From assembly GCA_001931905.2 (NCBI GenBank), contig MSJI02000545.1, positions 1 through 46,576 of the forward strand: a stretch of 46,576 nucleotides of DNA. Direction: 5' to 3'. The position numbers were made by a program, and so were the translations under genes. Of this stretch, positions 1-9,992 are shown one piece after another. The stretch's first letter is position 1, and every line of letters starts with the position of its first letter. This DNA is from Cladosporium sp. IMV 00045 (Eukaryota; Ascomycota; Dothideomycetes; Cladosporiales; Cladosporiaceae). Below the pieces are notes generated by a model that saw nothing but the letters and a program-made list of their open reading frames with translations, was not told where the DNA came from and ran no database searches.

Positions 1-630
1 TTGTCCCGAGAGGCGATGCCGGCACTCATCCATCTTGATGCGCACATAGGCGGTCATATACGCCGTGTAATCACTTCTACATGGGCGCTGGCGAGCGAGA
101 TAGGCCATATTGCGTGCTTCTAGTCGAGGGTGAGGTGAGAAGAAGCAAGGTTGACGTGCTCGCCCCAGGTTTTGTCGTGGTCCGCAACACCATTGGGTGA
201 TCAGTGCAGGGTTGCGAGCTTGCCCGCCTTTTGCACGACAGCGAAGACGAATATGCTCGCCATCGGGTCAGATCTGATTGTGAAACCAGGTACGCGTAAG
301 AGCCGAAGTTCAAGAAGATAAGGCAATGCAAGGCAAGGACTTCGATGTGCACTGGAAGCAAAGATGATTGGGAGCAAAGGTATTCCGATTTTGTTGCCTT
401 TGCACTGTTATGGCTATGGTCTTGCTATTGTACATCTTGGAAACTCTGTGGGTTTTCTCTGACTGGAAAAGCAAAGCGCATCATGACTACTCATACATCG
501 AACGTAAAGCTGCATTCCTAGCACATGCTTCTAGAGTTGTGAAAGGCGATCAGCCGACGGATTGGTAAACACTTGCTGCCGGCGAGGCTGGGCTGACTCA
601 AGGCTCATGACACCAAGAGTAATCGCGTGC
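1..630. other. Intergenic, no supported gene
   Basis: No reading frame here has both a credible ATG start and recognisable protein content. A plus-strand frame near 368-568 carries a short hydrophobic stretch, but it opens on TTG and its first in-frame ATG leaves only about 50 codons. The stretch is downstream of the minus-strand wall-protein gene, so it probably contains its 3' untranslated region. Confidence 0.5.
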
Positions 631-2361
631 TTAGATAAGCACGACAGCGCTGACGACAGCGATGCAGAAGCAGAGCAACATGCCCGCATCGTATCCAGCA
701 TCCGCCGCGCCACCGAGGAAAGGAGAGACCTGAGCGGTTGGTGCACCGTAGGTGCCATTGCCACCCTGTGGCTGACCAGGAGATCCAACACCGGTGCCGG
801 CAGCTCCAGCGGCGTCAGCGACACTGCGGCTCGTACTGCCGTAGGTGGGAGGTGAGTTCTGGGCCGGATTGGGAGTGGCCGTGTTGGGAGTGGCCGCTGG
901 TGGAGAAAAGCTGATGCCAGTCGAGGTGGAGCTGGCGGCAGGGCCTCCTGCGGCACCGAAAGAGGTGCTGGACAGACCAGTGGCATTCTATGTAATGTCA
1001 GTGAGATTCTTCGCAAAGAACATTTGAGCGGGTCTTACGTTGGCAACACCTGAAAGTGAAGAGGAGCCTGAGGCTGACGAGATCGTGATGGTCGATGTGA
1101 GTTGAGAACTGGGAACCGTGATCTGGCTCGTCAAGAAGGACGTTATGGTTGAGCGACTGGTCGAAGTACCCTCACCGCCGGCGATAGGGGAACGTGAGCC
1201 CATGCCAGAGTAGAAAGACGGACCCGTGGCTGCGGGAACAGGAACTGAGCCACTGTTGCTGGTGCTGAGACCTGCCGGGCTGCCTTCAGTGGAAGAAAGA
1301 GGCGAGCCACCTGCGCTGGCAGCAGAAGTCGGGCCGTTGACTGGCACAGCAGGGCTAGATGGAGAGCCATGGCCGAGGCTGGGCTGGCTGGAAGTCTGCC
1401 CAACGGGAGATGCAGAACTCGATGTGGTGCCAGACGCTGGAGAGGCCGGGTTGCTTGCACCTCCAGATGTGCCAGAAGGAGCAGGGGATGAGGCGGGACT
1501 GGCGCCACCGCCAATTGGGTTGTTTGGAGCAGCCGTAGGGCTTGAAGTGACTGGAAGAGAGGTCGACGGGCTCGAAGCCTGAGCAGGGTTTGCAGACGCA
1601 GTGGACGAAGAGCCCGGCGAGCTGATGGCCGGGCTGGATGCTGGACTGCCATTGATGCCACCGGTGGCTGAAGTGGGTGCGGATGTACCGGCTGACTGGC
1701 TGGCAGTTGTACCAGTGTAGCTCCCAAGCGGACCGTGGCCATCACTGCTGCTCGGCATCGGAGCCGCTGGGGCACCTGGGGCAGTGCTCGAAGAAGCAGG
1801 GCTTGGAGAACCAGCAGATTGACCTCCCCCATTGACAGGAGAACCTTCGGTTGCACCCGGGTTGGCACCGGTCTGAGAGCCAGAGGTGGCCCCGACAGGC
1901 TGAACACCGGTGCTCGAGGAGGGAGAGGGAGCGGGCGCGCCAGCTCCGCCACCAGTCTGGCTGCTACTCGGAGCAGGTGGCAGAATGGGCGGAGAGGAAG
2001 AGGAGCCCGAGTCGGGGCCAGCCGGAGCCGTAACGACGGTGGTGGAAGAAGAAGTGGCGGTGACTGGGCAGACGGTAGTTGAAACGGGAACAGTCATAGT
2101 GCTGACCGGGCAATTGCTGATGCCAGGGCCACAGCTGTAGATGGTGACCTCGGTGGTGGTGTAGACGGTGGAAGTCGAGGCAGCTGGGAAAAAGTCAACC
2201 TCTGTAGAGGTGCTGGTAACGACGGCTGGCGAGCATGTCAATGCAGAACATGCCCGTTAGTGGCGAGTGTACATACCAGCGCTGTTGCTCTGCGCGCTCG
2301 AGATGGCCGCCATGCTCGCCATGAAGGCGGCGACGGCGGTGGAGGAGGTGATTGAACGCAT
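631..2361 (-). CDS. Ser/Thr/Pro-rich GPI-anchored wall-type protein (3 exons)
   Basis: Predicted secreted, mucin-like surface protein of 542 residues with no enzymatic domain. I read three exons: 2277-2361, 1039-2225 and 631-987, separated by introns of 51 nt each (2226-2276, GTATGT..CAG; 988-1038, GTAAGA..TAG with a CTGAC branch site). Residues 1 to about 23 form a signal peptide starting MRSITSSTAVAAF. A short Cys-containing N-terminal region (residues about 30-75, with Thr-rich TSTVYTTTEVTIYSCGPG) resembles the start of many fungal wall proteins. Residues about 75-500 are low-complexity Ser/Thr/Pro/Gly/Ala, expected to be heavily O-glycosylated. The last 15-20 residues are hydrophobic (GMLLCFCIAVVSAVVLI) after small residues, as expected for GPI attachment. 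Without the second splice the frame would stop shortly after the intron and lose the anchor. It is divergently oriented to another GPI-type gene at 3113. Ligand or partner is unknown. Confidence 0.75.
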
Positions 2362-3112
2362 GATGACTCGGCGTTTTGCAGTGATGGTGTGGGAAATGAG
2401 TTGGAAGTGAGGATGTGAGGAAGGGCGTGCAGGAGTAGACTGCCGCTGGATTGCCTGCACGAGGTAAAACGAGAGTGTGGTGAGAGGATGAACGAGTGTG
2501 ATGGTGTTGGGGGAGAGAAGGAAAGAGGGAAAGAGGGTGGGGTGATGATTATGTGGTTTTTGTTGAGAGGGCGACGCGGCTGTGTTTGTGTGCAAAGAGG
2601 AAGTCACGGGTGCCTGCATGGGAGGTGCAACGGCAACAACAACAAACGAAGCACAAACGGAAGGCGGAAGGCGCACAGCTCTCCTCGGATTCTGCCGTTC
2701 ATGGGCACGTGTGATTGATTGGAGATTGAGATGAGAGTGAAGTGTCAACAGATATTGGATGCTCGTGAAGGTGTCCACACTCAGACCTCACTTCATCACT
2801 CGCTGCTGGCTTACCTCATCAACCTCATCTCGTCTCACTTCTGCTGCATTTCTGTCAGCCCAGACGACCATGGTCTCCTTCCCTTTCGCCATCATAACTC
2901 CTTCCAAACCATCTAGAGCAACCACCTCGACAACGCGATTGCCATAGGATACCACCGCCATGAACAAAACAGTTCAGCTCTTCCTCTTCCTCTTACTCCT
3001 CTTCTCTTCTTCTCTTCCACAACGTTCAACAGCTCAACGCGACATCTTCGATCGACAACCATCCACAACGGTATTCTAACAGCATATCCATATCCCCCCG
3101 ACGACATCCACC
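2362..3112. promoter_or_regulatory. Shared divergent promoter of two wall-protein genes
   Basis: This 751-bp stretch separates the start codons of two divergently transcribed GPI-type genes, so it should hold both promoters and 5' leaders. Visible elements are a CACGTG palindrome near 2705 and a long CT-rich tract at about 2976-3020, upstream of the plus-strand ATG. Such pyrimidine tracts are common in core promoters and leaders of filamentous fungi. No TATA box stands out. Several short frames cross the region, but none looks protein-like. Confidence 0.5.
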
Positions 3113-4243
3113 ATGAGGACCTTCTTGTACCTTCTCGCCGCCACTGGCCTTGTTTCCAGTGAGTCTTCCTCTCTTTCCAATCCTTTGACTGTCCTTTACT
3201 GACCACCCCTCTCAGCTGCCGCCATCCCTGATCACGCAGCATGGCCCACCATCGATGGTGGAATTGAGGTGCACATCCACCCGGCCACGACCACCTCCAA
3301 GCACTGCCAGGTGCAGTCTACCATGGCGTCTGGAAAGCCCAAGGTCACCACCAGCTGCACGACCTGGACCTACACGACGTCCACCCGCTCGACCTCCACT
3401 TGCTCCGCCAAAACCTCCGGCAAGCCATGGACTCCTCCGGCCAAGCCAACCACCACCAGCAAGCCGTGCTCCAAGACGTCAACGTCGAGCAAGCCGTGCA
3501 CGACTTCTTCTTCGACCAAGCCCTGCACGACTTCTTCCAGCAAGAGTTGCACGACCTCCACCAAGAAGTCGTCGATCACCTCTTGCACCAAGTCGTCGTC
3601 CACTCCTCGTCCTGTCAGCATGAGCACCACTTGGAAGCCGGCCACCACCTCTTGCACCACCGTTTGGAAGCCAAGCTCGATCCCAGTGAAGCCCACCACC
3701 CCGTGCAGCTCCAGCAAGAAGCCTGTCACCTCTGCCTGCACCACGAGCAAGTCGAGCTCCATCCCTCCGCCCAAGCCCGTCACCTCGGCTTGCTCCACCA
3801 GCAAGACTTCCACCTTGGTGCCCCCGAGGAACGCGACCACCCCTTGCCCGACATCCCGCTCAACCTCAACCATCTGGACCAGCACCACCCAGACCATCCA
3901 GCCAGTGAGGAACACCACCTCTTCGGCCAGGCCCACCACTCCTGCGCAGTCGTCCGCCACCAGCACTCGCATGACCTCTGCTCAGCCGACAACTTCCCCG
4001 GTCATGACCTCGTCCAGCACTCGCGCTTCCTCCTCGACCGCCGACGCCGTCACTCCCACTTCCAACGGCACCAGCTCCGCCTCGCCAACCAAGCCATCGA
4101 CCACCAGCAACAAGCCGACCAGCAACGTCACCGTCCCCACCGCCTGGCCCACCGAGTCGATCATCAACAGCAGCGGCGCGGCCCTCGCCAAACCCATGCC
4201 CGTCGTCGGTGCCCTTCTCGCTGGCTGCATGCTCTTCTTGTAA
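3113..4243 (+). CDS. Thr/Ser/Cys/Lys-rich GPI-anchored wall-type protein (2 exons)
   Basis: Predicted surface protein of 357 residues. Exon 1 is 3113-3158 and exon 2 is 3216-4243, joined across a 57-nt intron (GTGAGT, TTTACTGACC branch region, CTCAG). The start is the first ATG giving a signal peptide (MRTFLYLLAATGLVS), followed by AAIPDHAAWP. The mature chain contains many short imperfect repeats of the type KPCTTSSS or SCTTSTKK, with regularly spaced cysteines in a Thr/Ser/Pro background, so disulfide-linked and O-glycosylated structure is likely. The C-terminus runs N-S-S-G-A-A then a hydrophobic tail (PMPVVGALLAGCMLFL), typical of a GPI signal. Its divergent neighbour (631-2361) has the same architecture but little obvious sequence identity. 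The family cannot be named from the sequence, and a structural or adhesive wall role is inference. Confidence 0.75.
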
Positions 4244-4541
4244 GAACATGCATCCCACCATGATCCCTCTCTCCTCACACGAGGCTCGATGACATTGGTC
4301 GTCACCCATGGCTGTCGGAACTGAAGATGTTGCTTGTTGCGTTGTTTGGCGTTTTCCCCCCTTCCCCCTCTCCTTTCCTGTTGCTGCTTTCGAAGGTCTG
4401 GGACGTTCTCTGCTTGCTCGCTGTTCGGCGTTTTGGTACGGTCTCTTGTGTTGTTGTTTCGTCGTCGGCCATTTTTACACATGCTTTGTCGCATCTGATA
4501 GTTCTTACGTAGCATTGAGAGAAATCAAACTTTGGTCTTCC

Positions 4542-5072
4542 TCACACCTTCTCCGTGACATCGTCCTCTTCACTTCTCGATCGCGTCGCATCTTGACCGT
4601 CGTGCTCCCCATCACGTTGCAACTCAGCCTTCTTCTTCGCCTGCGCCACTCCGCGCGAACAGTTCAGTTTCTTAAGATGCTTGCTAACCGCCGACTCCGA
4701 AATGGCAACATCAAACCTCTCAGCGAGGAAATACGTAATCTCAGTCAAATAAGCCGCCGGCCTCTCTTCGAGATAGAGCAAGAGAACCTAGGCACTCACG
4801 GCATCAACACCAATCGCCACCTCCACGAGCCCGGCGCACGAAACATCATAAAAACTCACCTCATCCTGCTCCGCGGTCAACAGCGGCGGCCTCCCACGCC
4901 TCAGCACGGCGGGCGGGTAGGGTTCGCCGAAGACTTTCAGATTACGCACCCAGCGCCTCGCGTTGGTGATGTCGACGCGGAAACGGGTAGCGATGGCTTT
5001 GGCGGTGGCGTGTTGGTTGAAGACGAGGTCTTTCAGGAGGACGATGTCGGAGGGCTGCAGGGCTGCTCTCAT
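4542..5072 (-). CDS. Solo transposase-type helix-turn-helix protein (2 exons)
   Basis: Small protein of 152 residues composed almost entirely of a DNA-binding module like the N-terminus of Tc1/mariner and IS630-type transposases. Exon 1 is 4860-5072 (71 codons), exon 2 is 4542-4787, and the intron is 4788-4859 (GTGAGT..CCTAG, 72 nt), giving an uninterrupted join E-Q-D-E to V-L-L-L-Y-L. Residues about 5-55 form a first helix-turn-helix (HATAKAIATRFRVDITNARR). After a GRPPLL linker, residues about 72-125 form a second, winged helix-turn-helix (YLTEITYFLAERFDVAISES) ending in HLKKLN. The DDE catalytic domain that should follow in a transposase is absent. The tail is charged (RSRSEEDDVTEKV). I see no terminal inverted repeats nearby. 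The open frame across a spliced intron argues for a retained, possibly domesticated gene. A recently truncated element is the alternative. Confidence 0.65.
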
Positions 5073-5609
5073 TTTTCTTTTTCTCTTTCTTTTTTGAAGT
5101 TATACTTGAGACGATGGTGAAGTTCTGAGGACACCTACGAGCGAGCTATACTATGGAAAAGCGAGAACGAAGATGGTAAGAGCGTGGATTCACAAAGAAT
5201 AGACCTGTTTTCCAATATTGGCGACGCGCACGCTGAAGGCGGATAGCCCCGCCAAGGGTAATGATTAAGCAAAGCCAAACATGCGAGATGAACAGTGGAT
5301 GTGGATGATGATAATACAAGCACGGCAACAACCAGAAGGGAGCAGAACAAAAAGAGCAGGCAGGCTGATCGTAGTGCAATGATACATTCGCGGCAAAGAA
5401 AACTACCTTATCTAACAACTCATCATATGCCAATGCGGAGACTCAGTGTCTTTCAGTTTCACTTCCTCTCCCCCAAACGACAAGACCTCTCCCATGCCCA
5501 AAAAACACCGAACACCACGACGCCGTCGCTAGCTACCAATCAACCCAAAATCAAATCTACCTGAACAAGACAAAAGGACACGTCTCATCTCCTCAAGCCC
5601 TTCCATCAT
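5073..5609. other. Intergenic between HTH gene and POM152
   Basis: Upstream of the minus-strand helix-turn-helix gene and downstream of POM152. Just upstream of the 5072 start there is a T/C-rich run on the plus strand (A/G-rich on the coding strand). No gene, RNA or strong repeat is evident. Confidence 0.45.
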
Positions 5610-8600
5610 CTAATAATACCCCAACTTCTTCTGATTCTTCTCGCCCACCTTAATCCCCGGCCTGGCATACGCGCAATAGCGATCCTTAATAGCCACAACC
5701 TCATACGTGCCCTCCTCATGCGCCGCGACGCGCATACTGTGCTCGTCACTAATCTCACTGCGCATATCCAGCACGGTACCACGGCCGCCCTTGCCCTTCT
5801 TGTCAGAGTTCGAGGAGCGCGTGTACGTGAACTCGAAAGGCGGCGAGCCGCCGAACTCGAAGAGGATCTCCGCCTCGCCGCCCTCGTGGATGTCCACGTA
5901 CGAGTCCTGCCCTTTGCTGACGCGCACGCTGGGCATGCCGTGGATGCGCTTGACGAGGTTGGTCGAGGCGCGGCAGGACGAGGCGCTGTCTTGCACGCCG
6001 GTGATGGTGAAGGTGCCGGGTTTCTCGGCCAGGCGGCGGAACGTGGTGGATTGCGAGGTGGCTTTGCGCTCTTGCCCTTCGAAGGTGTAGAAGACGCTGA
6101 AGGGCGCGGTGCCGGAGAGGCCGAAGTTGAGGCGGTCGCCGACGCAGTTGTCTTCGGCTGTCTCGAGGGGCGTGATGGTGGGCGCGTCGTGTACCGAGAT
6201 TTGCACGCGAGGGGTGGAGCTGTCGAGGGTGCGGCTGCAACCGCGGGCGTCGGCTACGCGACGGAGGGAGACGGATGATTTGCCCAGGTGGAGGTCTTTG
6301 TGGGGGATGGTAATATGGGTGGAGGTGGACTGGATGTTGTTGACCGTGACTGTAGACGGCTTGACGGATCCCAAGTGCTTGATTTCGACCTCAATGCTGA
6401 AAGGTGGCAATCCACTCAGAGTGACGGGAATGACTTCTTCTCCTTCCGACTCCACGGAGCAGAAGCTGTAGGTCTTGCCTGGGGTCTTGAAGGCTGCCGA
6501 CGGACGAGCGTGGACCTTTTGCTGCACGACCAGGGGAGAAAAGTGCTGCGAGCTGTGGTCGTAGTTTGAATCGCCCAGCTTGTTGAACTTGTACTCGTAC
6601 ATGCCTGCTTGTGCAGTGTCCATGCGAAGAGAAGCGATGTTCAAGGCAGCACGGATGTCCTTGTTCTTCGGCGACATGGTGCCAGACACTGGCTTGACAG
6701 ACTGAACGTACTGGACGTGGTACGGAGGCGATCCCTTGAATAGCATCTCGATCGCGTCCTCGTCGCCTTCGCAGATCTCGGGCCTTTGGAAGACGTTGCC
6801 CTTCTGCTCCACAGCATCGCCACGAGCGATACGCATCTCAGGGCGATCGATCAATGTAACCTCGAATTTGTCTGCCGCTTCGTCTACCTGGCCGGGGCAG
6901 ATGGCATCGTTGAGAGACTTGAGCTCGTAAGTGCCAGCCTTTGACACGGTGATTCTATCATTCGGTCTTTGCGCCTTGATCTGCTGCGTGTAGCCATCTG
7001 CATCGGTATATTCGACAGTCCAAGGAGCTTCACCGGCCATGAGCCTAAGCGGCAGCTCTGTCTTCTTGCCTTCCAACATCTCGACGCTCCTCATGCCGTC
7101 AATAGAGCCAAAGGCCACCTTAGGCTTCTGGTGACGAACGCTGATGCGTGCCTCATCCTTGAGGAACTCTTTGCAGCCCATGCGATCTGTGACACTCGCA
7201 AGCGCAACCGTATAATCGCCACCGTCGATCAATGGCTCAGTTGTCAATGTTGTGGAGAGACCGTCGATGTCATGAATGAAGGCCTTGCTGCGACGTCCGG
7301 CATGCAGAATCTCGTACTCGACGGTGAAGGGACCCTCTCCACCAAGCGCGATCTCGAAGCTGACTTGCTCGTCGATACAAGCGATGTATTTGTCTTTGAG
7401 GTTGACAAAGTGAGCGGAAGCAGACGGCTTGACGTCCTGCTCTAACTTGTAGATGTTGTGGTGCTTGTCCGGGCTGATCAAAGGCTGCTTGTCGTACACT
7501 GCGTCGGTGACCTCCAAGAAATCATAAATGTAGTGGCCAGCGGTCCTAGGCGTAAGTTCCAGCTGTCCGCGGTGACCGGAGACCTTCTCCACGTGCGTGT
7601 GGTGGTGCCTGTCGCCCTTCTTCATCATCTTGTAGTTGATACTAAAAGGCGGCGTGCCCACAAGGTCAAGGCCGACGCGGAGGCCAATTGGGCTGCCGGC
7701 GCACTTGTCGTGAATATCTTCGCGGGTGAGAGTGAGATTCGGCTGAGGGGGGTTTTGCAACAGGCAAGATGCAGGCTCCATTACTTCACCTTCGCAAAAC
7801 TCCGTGGACACACCGGTCAAGGTGTAGAGACCCGGCTCGCTGATGGCCGGCTGCTGTGCGGTGTTCTTCATAGTTAGACTCTTGGGCTGGACAGCGGACT
7901 TTTCTTCGCTAGTTGGAGTAAAGTTGTACTCGAGCTTGTAAGCTGCGTCTGCAATGCCGCCCTTGCCAGTCGAGCCGTACTGAACTGGAAGGTCTGCGCT
8001 CTTTCCTTTGGCAATCTTCAAGGGGTTTTGAGGACTGCAACCCTTCAGACTGACACGAGGACGTTCATGCACAATGATAGCCTGGTGTAGCTGGGCAGAT
8101 ATACGAGGACGCTTCTCTTGGTCCTCTTGGTTCTTTTCGGTGTAGATGACCTTGTTACCAAATCCATCCTGAACCTCATCGATGGAATAGACCCAATTAC
8201 CAGCCTGTCCGAGATGCTCACTCAAAGGCACAGGTACTTGTCTAGTCCTTGCCCATTCGGTGTCAACGCGATGAGGCACGGTGATGGCATTGTGATCTTG
8301 CTTGGACAAGGGCGAGAAGAAGTCCTCTGGTTGGATGCTCTGGAAGTTCAATTCGTGAGTGACCTGGTTCACCATCTTGCGGTACTTGACGCGCAGCGGC
8401 GGCGTTCCAGTCACATCGAGCTCGACATCAGACAATTCGCCCTTACACTTGTTGGTAGTTGGTTGCTTGACTATGGCTTTCGGGCAATGTACGACGACAG
8501 TGTGCGAGATCTTCTTACGGGAGACCTCAAGGTTTGTCTCATCGACAACCTTCTCCAGCATGTAGATTCCGGGCTTCTTCGTCGCATAGTACAAGGTCTT

Positions 8601-9431
8601 GGGTTCGTTCGGGTTCTCGCTGTATGAAATCAAACGCGAGGCATCCTTGTGCATGGTCTTGATTTGCGACTTGGAGATGTGGATCGTCTCGTTGGTCGGA
8701 GTGTCCAGGTCAAAACGCAGAATATCGATCGAGACCGGATTAGTTGCGTTGATGGTAATGGGCAGCCTGGCCTCGGTCCTGACGTTGTCGATACAAAATG
8801 CCTCCCTGCCCATGTTGAGAACTGCCGATCCTTCTGGCAGAATGTGGATCGTTTGACGTCCAAGGATCAGGGACTCGTTGTGCATGATAGACTGCAAGTT
8901 GACGTTGTGCTCATTGACAGCCATCTCGTATGCGCCCCAGAAGCTCCTTCCAATTGCAGCAAAGCCAGCAAAAATGGGAATAGAAATCCTGAACATGAGC
9001 ATACCATCAGCGACAGCGTGACTCATGAAGAGCAATAGCGTAGCAAGAGAAGACCATTCCAGCCAGGGTATCCTCAACACCGGTAGACCAAAAAAGTAGA
9101 TGCCGTCTATGATCAACCACTTCATGAACAATCCCAGACTCTGCTCTTCTGAATCTTGCAAGGTATTCCAATCGTAGATGCGCCATGACGTGAGCGCCAG
9201 ATACACGGCGAATGCGTAGAACCGCTGTGAGGGAGCATCGAGCCAGTCGATGGGTATGAGAGGGCCGCTGTCTGCTTCGGGTGCGGTGGAGCTTGACTTG
9301 AGCGGGTTCAATCCAGAAGTATTCAAGCTTTGCCGGGGCATATTCTGTGAGGCTCCATACTGAGGAGGTGGTCGTCTTTGTGTTTGCGGTGTCGAAGGGA
9401 ATGCGCTCGACATGCGCGGAGTGCCGTTCAT
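5610..9431 (-). CDS. POM152: Nucleoporin POM152
   Basis: Integral membrane nucleoporin of the nuclear pore membrane ring, 1273 residues in one uninterrupted exon, close to the usual length. The frame is open further upstream but only with a TTG. The first in-frame ATG, at 9431, gives MNGTPRMSSAFPSTP and is chosen as the start. Residues about 1-65 are Pro/Ser/Gln-rich and cytosolic or pore-facing. Hydrophobic segments lie at about 71-88, 101-117 and 126-145. The remaining ~1100 residues form the lumenal part, a tandem series of Ig-like repeats, each with the hallmark G-x-P-P-F or G-x-A-P-F/W turn followed by an aromatic beta strand (for example GTPPLRVKYR, GTPPFSINYK, GEAPWTVEYT, GSPPYHVQYV, GLPPFSIEVE, GTAPFSVFYT, GSPPFEFTYT). 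This repeat pattern plus the N-terminal membrane segments identifies the family. It shares a divergent promoter with the UCH37-type gene. Confidence 0.93.
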   Translation of the reverse strand: MNGTPRMSSAFPSTPQTQRRPPPQYGASQNMPRQSLNTSGLNPLKSSSTAPEADSGPLIPIDWLDAPSQRFYAFAVYLALTSWRIYDWNTLQDSEEQSLGLFMKWLIIDGIYFFGLPVLRIPWLEWSSLATLLLFMSHAVADGMLMFRISIPIFAGFAAIGRSFWGAYEMAVNEHNVNLQSIMHNESLILGRQTIHILPEGSAVLNMGREAFCIDNVRTEARLPITINATNPVSIDILRFDLDTPTNETIHISKSQIKTMHKDASRLISYSENPNEPKTLYYATKKPGIYMLEKVVDETNLEVSRKKISHTVVVHCPKAIVKQPTTNKCKGELSDVELDVTGTPPLRVKYRKMVNQVTHELNFQSIQPEDFFSPLSKQDHNAITVPHRVDTEWARTRQVPVPLSEHLGQAGNWVYSIDEVQDGFGNKVIYTEKNQEDQEKRPRISAQLHQAIIVHERPRVSLKGCSPQNPLKIAKGKSADLPVQYGSTGKGGIADAAYKLEYNFTPTSEEKSAVQPKSLTMKNTAQQPAISEPGLYTLTGVSTEFCEGEVMEPASCLLQNPPQPNLTLTREDIHDKCAGSPIGLRVGLDLVGTPPFSINYKMMKKGDRHHHTHVEKVSGHRGQLELTPRTAGHYIYDFLEVTDAVYDKQPLISPDKHHNIYKLEQDVKPSASAHFVNLKDKYIACIDEQVSFEIALGGEGPFTVEYEILHAGRRSKAFIHDIDGLSTTLTTEPLIDGGDYTVALASVTDRMGCKEFLKDEARISVRHQKPKVAFGSIDGMRSVEMLEGKKTELPLRLMAGEAPWTVEYTDADGYTQQIKAQRPNDRITVSKAGTYELKSLNDAICPGQVDEAADKFEVTLIDRPEMRIARGDAVEQKGNVFQRPEICEGDEDAIEMLFKGSPPYHVQYVQSVKPVSGTMSPKNKDIRAALNIASLRMDTAQAGMYEYKFNKLGDSNYDHSSQHFSPLVVQQKVHARPSAAFKTPGKTYSFCSVESEGEEVIPVTLSGLPPFSIEVEIKHLGSVKPSTVTVNNIQSTSTHITIPHKDLHLGKSSVSLRRVADARGCSRTLDSSTPRVQISVHDAPTITPLETAEDNCVGDRLNFGLSGTAPFSVFYTFEGQERKATSQSTTFRRLAEKPGTFTITGVQDSASSCRASTNLVKRIHGMPSVRVSKGQDSYVDIHEGGEAEILFEFGGSPPFEFTYTRSSNSDKKGKGGRGTVLDMRSEISDEHSMRVAAHEEGTYEVVAIKDRYCAYARPGIKVGEKNQKKLGYY

Positions 9432-9992
9432 TGTGTCTGCAGTGCCTGGCTCATCTCTCGGAGGTGGAATTGGTGGATGAGAGGCTTGCACCAGCCAGGT
9501 GTGATATTTTAATACGGCGTTGTGGTGGTGAAGGCGATTAAGTGAACGAATGGAAAACACTTGGTGGAATGTTTTCTCCAACTTCTGAAGTCGACGCGAG
9601 ACAGCGCGCTGGACTCTGACCGGGCAAAGAGGCAGAGAGGCAGAGCTTCACAAGCCACACGAAAGCGCACTAGCCGACGCTCGGACTCGTTTCACCATTG
9701 ACAAGATGACAATACGCCTGCGATTGCTATTGTCCTACAATGAGAGTCTTCAATCTATTGTTCTCAGGCGTAGTCTTAAAGATGTCGAGCAAACTCTTTC
9801 GCACATCTTCTTCCTTCTCTCGCAATACACCGACATCACATTCCCTTGTCTCCAATCATCCAAGTTGAACACCGAACCAAGAACACTCTCAAGCGGGCCT
9901 TGATACAACATCCATTCACTTCACTCACCAGGCTGGACCTGTTACAAAGAATCATCTCTGCGATTCGCTCTGCGATTTGCACTGACACTGCA
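9432..9992. promoter_or_regulatory. Divergent promoter POM152 / UCH37-type gene
   Basis: About 560 bp between two divergent start codons. It contains pyrimidine-rich plus-strand stretches just upstream of 9993 (around 9800-9835) that fit a leader. Both flanking frames run on into this region without an ATG, so neither protein is extended. Confidence 0.45.

Noticed and set aside
368..568. Small membrane protein
   Set aside because: The frame opens on TTG, the in-frame ATG is late, and only one weak hydrophobic stretch is present.
9432..9581. N-terminal extension of POM152
   Set aside because: The open frame upstream begins with TTG and has no ATG; MNGTPRM at 9431 fits the family.
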